A stretch of DNA of 64,000 nucleotides, taken from Dyella telluris. Lineage in GTDB: Bacteria; Pseudomonadota; Gammaproteobacteria; Xanthomonadales; Rhodanobacteraceae. Below the pieces are notes generated by a model. It was not told the DNA's origin. It saw only the letters and a program-made list of their open reading frames with translations, and did no database searches. A program made the position numbers and the translations under genes. The stretch is from contig NZ_CP060412.1 of the NCBI RefSeq assembly GCF_014297575.1, positions 2,666,001-2,730,000 on the forward strand. Direction: 5' to 3'. This document shows, piece after piece, positions 61,302 to 64,000 of this stretch. Position 1 is the stretch's first letter. Each line of letters opens with the position of its first letter.

Positions 61302-62333
61302 TCAGGGAATGAGCACCGCGCGCCCGGCGATCTTGCCGGCCTTCAGCTGCGCATAGACATCGGCAGCCTGTTCCAGCGGGAACTCGGTGGTGTGGGCATG
61401 GATGCGCCCGTCCCGCGCCATGGCGATCACTTCCATCAGCTCCGCGCGCCCACCCCAGTAGGGCGTGCACATCTCGCAGCCGTACGGCGTACTGCCGAAG
61501 TGGAAATCGTGGTGGCCGCCACCCAGGCCGACGATGGTCCAGCGGCTGTCGCGGCCGAGCACGCGCCCGCCCAGGTCGAAGGTGGGCTGGATGCCGACGC
61601 AGTCCAGCACCAGCACGGCGCCGCGCGGCCCAACGATGTCGCGGATGGCCACCGTGGCCGCCTCGACGTCGCGCGTGTTGACGGTGTGATCCGCGCCCAG
61701 CTGCTTCGCCTGACGGAGCTTGGCCTCGTCCACATCATCCGCGATGATCCGCGCAGTGGACAGCACCCGCAGCAGCTGCACTGCCATATGGCCCAGACCG
61801 CCCACGCCGAGCACCACCACCGTGGTGTCGCCGGTGAGCAGGGGCAGGGCGCGCTTGATCGCGTGATAGGGAGTAAGCGCGGCGTCGCTCAGGGGTGCGG
61901 CAAGGCGCGGCTCCAGCGTGCCCAGCGGCACCAGCAGGCGCGCGGCAGGCACCAGCATGAACTCCGCCATGCCGCCGTCGGCACCCAGGCCGCCGCCGGA
62001 AACGCCGATGCTCGCGGCGTTCTCGCAGTAGTTCTCCATCGACAGTTGGCAGGCGTGGCAGTGGCCGCAGCCCCAGGGGCCATAGACCGCCACTGCATCG
62101 CCTTCCTTGAATCCGCTGACGCCCTGGCCAAGTTCGGCGATCCATCCGGCGTTCTCGTGTCCCAACGTAAAACCCGTCTGGAAGCCGAGCTCTTCTTCCA
62201 TCACGTGCAGGTCGGAATGGCACACGCCTGCGCCGCCGATCCGGATCAGCACCTGTCCGGGGCCGGGCTTGGGGCGCGCCACTTCGTCGATGGATACCGG
62301 CTTGCCGACGCCGTTGAAACGAACTGCCTTCAT
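61302..62333 (-). CDS. Zinc-dependent NAD(P)-linked alcohol dehydrogenase
   Basis: Medium-chain dehydrogenase of 343 residues. Catalytic zinc ligands are in G-V-C-H-S-D-L-H and G-H-E-N-A-G; the structural zinc cysteines are in W-G-C-G-H-C-H-A-C-Q...N-Y-C. The cofactor motif is V-L-G-V-G-G-L-G-H-M-A-V-Q-L. An acidic Asp-Asp-Val-Asp-Glu follows the second strand, which favours NAD over NADP. It resembles AdhP/AdhA-type short-alcohol or aryl-alcohol enzymes; the substrate is uncertain. Confidence 0.88.
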   Translation of the reverse strand: MKAVRFNGVGKPVSIDEVARPKPGPGQVLIRIGGAGVCHSDLHVMEEELGFQTGFTLGHENAGWIAELGQGVSGFKEGDAVAVYGPWGCGHCHACQLSMENYCENAASIGVSGGGLGADGGMAEFMLVPAARLLVPLGTLEPRLAAPLSDAALTPYHAIKRALPLLTGDTTVVVLGVGGLGHMAVQLLRVLSTARIIADDVDEAKLRQAKQLGADHTVNTRDVEAATVAIRDIVGPRGAVLVLDCVGIQPTFDLGGRVLGRDSRWTIVGLGGGHHDFHFGSTPYGCEMCTPYWGGRAELMEVIAMARDGRIHAHTTEFPLEQAADVYAQLKAGKIAGRAVLIP

Positions 62334-62417
62334 GGGGACTCCTTGTGCGCGGGCGCACCAGCGGGGGAGTCCCCAAGACTGTCGCGCCGCGCGTCATGCG
62401 CGGCGTGAAGAATGGGC

Positions 62418-62912
62418 TCAGCGTGCCTTGATGGCCGCCATGAAAACCTCGCACAGTGCTTCCATGCCGGCCCGGTCCTCGTCGTCGAAACGCGCAACGG
62501 ACGGGCTATCCACGTCCCATACGCCGAACAGGCTGCCGTCCGCGCGTACCAGTGGCACGACGATTTCGGACTGTGACGCTGCGTCGCACGCGATGTGCCC
62601 ATCGAAGTCGTGCACGTCGCGCACCACCTGCGTCTGCCGCGTCTGCGCGGCCGTGCCGCACACGCCGCGACCCAGCGCAATGCGGATGCACGCTGGCTTG
62701 CCCTGGAACGGGCCCACCACCAGCTCGGTGCCGTCGTACAGGTAGAAACCGCACCAGTTGAAATCGGGCAGGCTGTGATAGATCAGCGCGGAGAAATTCG
62801 CCGCGTTGGCGATCATGTCCGGCTCGCCTTCCATCAGGCCACGGGCCTGGCTGCACAGGTCCTCATAGTGTTCGCGCTTGCTGGCGTAGGCCTGTGTCTT
62901 CACTTCATGCAT
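62418..62912 (-). CDS. GAF-domain free methionine-(R)-sulfoxide reductase
   Basis: Protein of 164 residues, a single GAF domain of the fRMsr (MsrC) family that reduces free Met-R-sulfoxide. The three family cysteines are visible in N-W-C-G-F-Y-L, G-R-G-V-C-G-T-A and H-I-A-C-D-A-A-S-Q-S-E-I-V-V-P-L, which form the active site and resolving disulfide. The start at 62912 follows AGAGGAT. It is divergent from bioD with 142 bases between the starts, and downstream of it is the alcohol dehydrogenase. Confidence 0.88.
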   Translation of the reverse strand: MHEVKTQAYASKREHYEDLCSQARGLMEGEPDMIANAANFSALIYHSLPDFNWCGFYLYDGTELVVGPFQGKPACIRIALGRGVCGTAAQTRQTQVVRDVHDFDGHIACDAASQSEIVVPLVRADGSLFGVWDVDSPSVARFDDEDRAGMEALCEVFMAAIKAR

Positions 62913-63054
62913 CGATCGGATCCTCTGGCGGGGCCCGCCATGCCTGGCACGGATGGCCATGGGGCGCGGGCGGACAGTCGCAAAGGCCGTATTATGCGCC
63001 TGTCAGGCGCTCCGGGCATGGAATGACCGGGCCGCCGTCTCCAGGGGAAAACTC

Positions 63055-63726
63055 ATGTCGACATTGTTCATCGCGGGCACCGACACAGGCGTCGGCAAGA
63101 CCCATGCCACGTGTACCTTGCTGCATGCGCTGCGCGCGCGCGGCCTGCACGCCTGCGGCATGAAACCCGTGGCCAGCGGTTGTGTGGAAACCCCCGAAGG
63201 CCTGCGCAACGATGATGCGCTGGCCCTGCAGGCCGCGAGCGCCACGCCGATGCCTTACGAATGGATCAATCCCGTCGCGCTGCGCGAGCCGCTGTCGCCG
63301 CATCTGGCGGCAGCACATGAAGGCGTGGAGATTCGCCTTGCGCCATTGAACGACGCGTTCGAGCGCCTGCGTGGCATGCACGATGCCGTACTGGTCGAAG
63401 GCGTGGGCGGTTGGCTGGTGCCGTTGTCGCGCAGCCTGCTGGCGTCGGATATCCCGCGCCAGTGGCAGTTGCCGGTAGTGCTGGTGGTGGGATTGCGGCT
63501 GGGTTGCCTCAATCACGCGCTGCTGTCCGCGCGCGCCATCGCCACCGATGGCTGCCGGCTGGTGGGCTGGATCGGCAATCGCATCGATCCGGCCATGGAT
63601 GCGGTGGAAGAGAACATCGAAACCCTGCGCCACCACCTGCCGGCGCCCTGCCTGGGCATTCTTCCGCATGGCGTGTCGCCGCACGATGCCGCCAGCCAGC
63701 TGGATCTGACCCTGCTCTTGGAATGA
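63055..63726 (+). CDS. bioD: Dethiobiotin synthetase
   Basis: ATP-dependent carboxylase of 223 residues forming the ureido ring of dethiobiotin from DAPA and CO2, the step before BioB in biotin synthesis. The start at 63055 (M-S-T-L-F-I-A-G) follows AGGGGAAA. P-loop G-T-D-T-G-V-G-K-T, then K-P-V-A-S-G (substrate Lys), V-L-V-E-G-V-G-G-W and G-W-I-G-N-R-I-D are all conserved. The other bio genes are not in this window. Confidence 0.94.
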   Translation: MSTLFIAGTDTGVGKTHATCTLLHALRARGLHACGMKPVASGCVETPEGLRNDDALALQAASATPMPYEWINPVALREPLSPHLAAAHEGVEIRLAPLNDAFERLRGMHDAVLVEGVGGWLVPLSRSLLASDIPRQWQLPVVLVVGLRLGCLNHALLSARAIATDGCRLVGWIGNRIDPAMDAVEENIETLRHHLPAPCLGILPHGVSPHDAASQLDLTLLLE

Positions 63727-63778
63727 CATTCACGCGCGGCGTGCTTGGATGGGCGCATCGACACCGCGGGAGTCACGC

Positions 63779-64000
63779 ATGGGCATTCGCAGCCACTACT
63801 ACTTTTCCATCGCCGACCTGGCCCATGCGCGCGGGCCGGTGCCGGCGCTCAGCTATGACGGCGCAGGGCCGAACGATCTGGCTGCTGCAGTGCAGAACGC
63901 CATGCGCACTACCGACCTGTTCGAACGCTGGCGAGCCATGCAGGAGGAGCCGGATGAGGTCGATCCGTCACTCGCGACGGTCGATCCCCAGGCCACGGCC
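63779..64000 (+). CDS. Start of an unrecognised gene, 3' end cut by window
   Basis: An open frame begins at an ATG (63779) 52 bases after bioD and runs to the window end (74 codons so far). It starts M-G-I-R-S-H-Y-Y-F-S-I-A-D-L-A-H and is acidic further on (E-E-P-D-E-V-D-P). A GGGAG site (63768-63772) lies six bases upstream. There is no signal peptide or membrane helix, and no family is recognised from this part. Confidence 0.55.
   Translation, partial: MGIRSHYYFSIADLAHARGPVPALSYDGAGPNDLAAAVQNAMRTTDLFERWRAMQEEPDEVDPSLATVDPQATA

Overview
This window is a 64 kb piece of a GC-rich gammaproteobacterial chromosome. Gene content and order (PutA of about 1,050 residues, a coxB-coxA-coxC-surf1-ctaA-ctaB cluster with an inverted DUF2909 gene inside it, cytochrome c4 followed by two DsbA-like lipoproteins, and intergenic repeats of the 'CTTTTCTTTG...CAAAGAAAAG' kind) point to Xanthomonadales, most likely Rhodanobacteraceae (Dyella / Luteibacter / Rhodanobacter type). 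This assignment is by inspection, not by a database search. It reads as core chromosome: no transposase, integrase, phage gene, CRISPR array, rRNA or tRNA gene was recognised.

Layout. 1-7.6 kb: two ArnT-like membrane glycosyltransferases, an AraC regulator, a lipoprotein acid phosphatase, a Baeyer-Villiger-type flavin monooxygenase and a TlpA-like thioredoxin. 7.7-10.9 kb: putA, for proline catabolism. 11.3-19.5 kb: the aa3 cytochrome c oxidase cluster with structural subunits, SURF1, a Sco-like small protein and the heme A genes ctaA and ctaB. The usual copper chaperone gene ctaG (cox11) is absent between coxA and coxC. 19.5-21.0 kb: a repeat-rich intergenic region built from two long inverted copies of a dispersed element. 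20.7-25.9 kb: a promoter, a long structured leader with a 76-codon small ORF, an MgtA-type P-type ATPase and a Na/Pi-cotransporter-like protein. 26.2-31.9 kb: a tripartite RND efflux operon (adaptor, pump, outer-membrane channel), followed by an inverted Qnr-like pentapeptide protein and a DedA protein.

33.4-41.2 kb: housekeeping genes. These are dnaG, yqeY and rpsU on the minus strand, tsaD leaving divergently from rpsU through overlapping promoters, then folB, folK and a pteridine reductase (folate synthesis and salvage). 41.3-48.4 kb: an EcsC protein, a TonB-dependent receptor with a possible zinc-type operator, a MidA-family methyltransferase, a polytopic membrane protein and an acyltransferase. 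48.4-55.0 kb (minus): an LTA-synthase-like phosphoglycerol transferase, cca, a complex-I-associated-type oxidoreductase and the soluble lytic transglycosylase. 55.2-60.5 kb: a membrane GH17 glucosyl enzyme, then a minus-strand cytochrome c4 / DsbA / DsbA / endonuclease-phosphatase / membrane-protein run. 60.6-64.0 kb: engB, an alcohol dehydrogenase, free-methionine-sulfoxide reductase, bioD and the start of an unrecognised gene.

The most notable non-genic signals are the mgtA leader with its small ORF, the inverted-repeat composite upstream of it, and four dispersed long palindromes whose two arms change together. Long open frames antisense to putA, coxA, the RND pump and the LTA synthase gene are codon-bias shadows and were left out.
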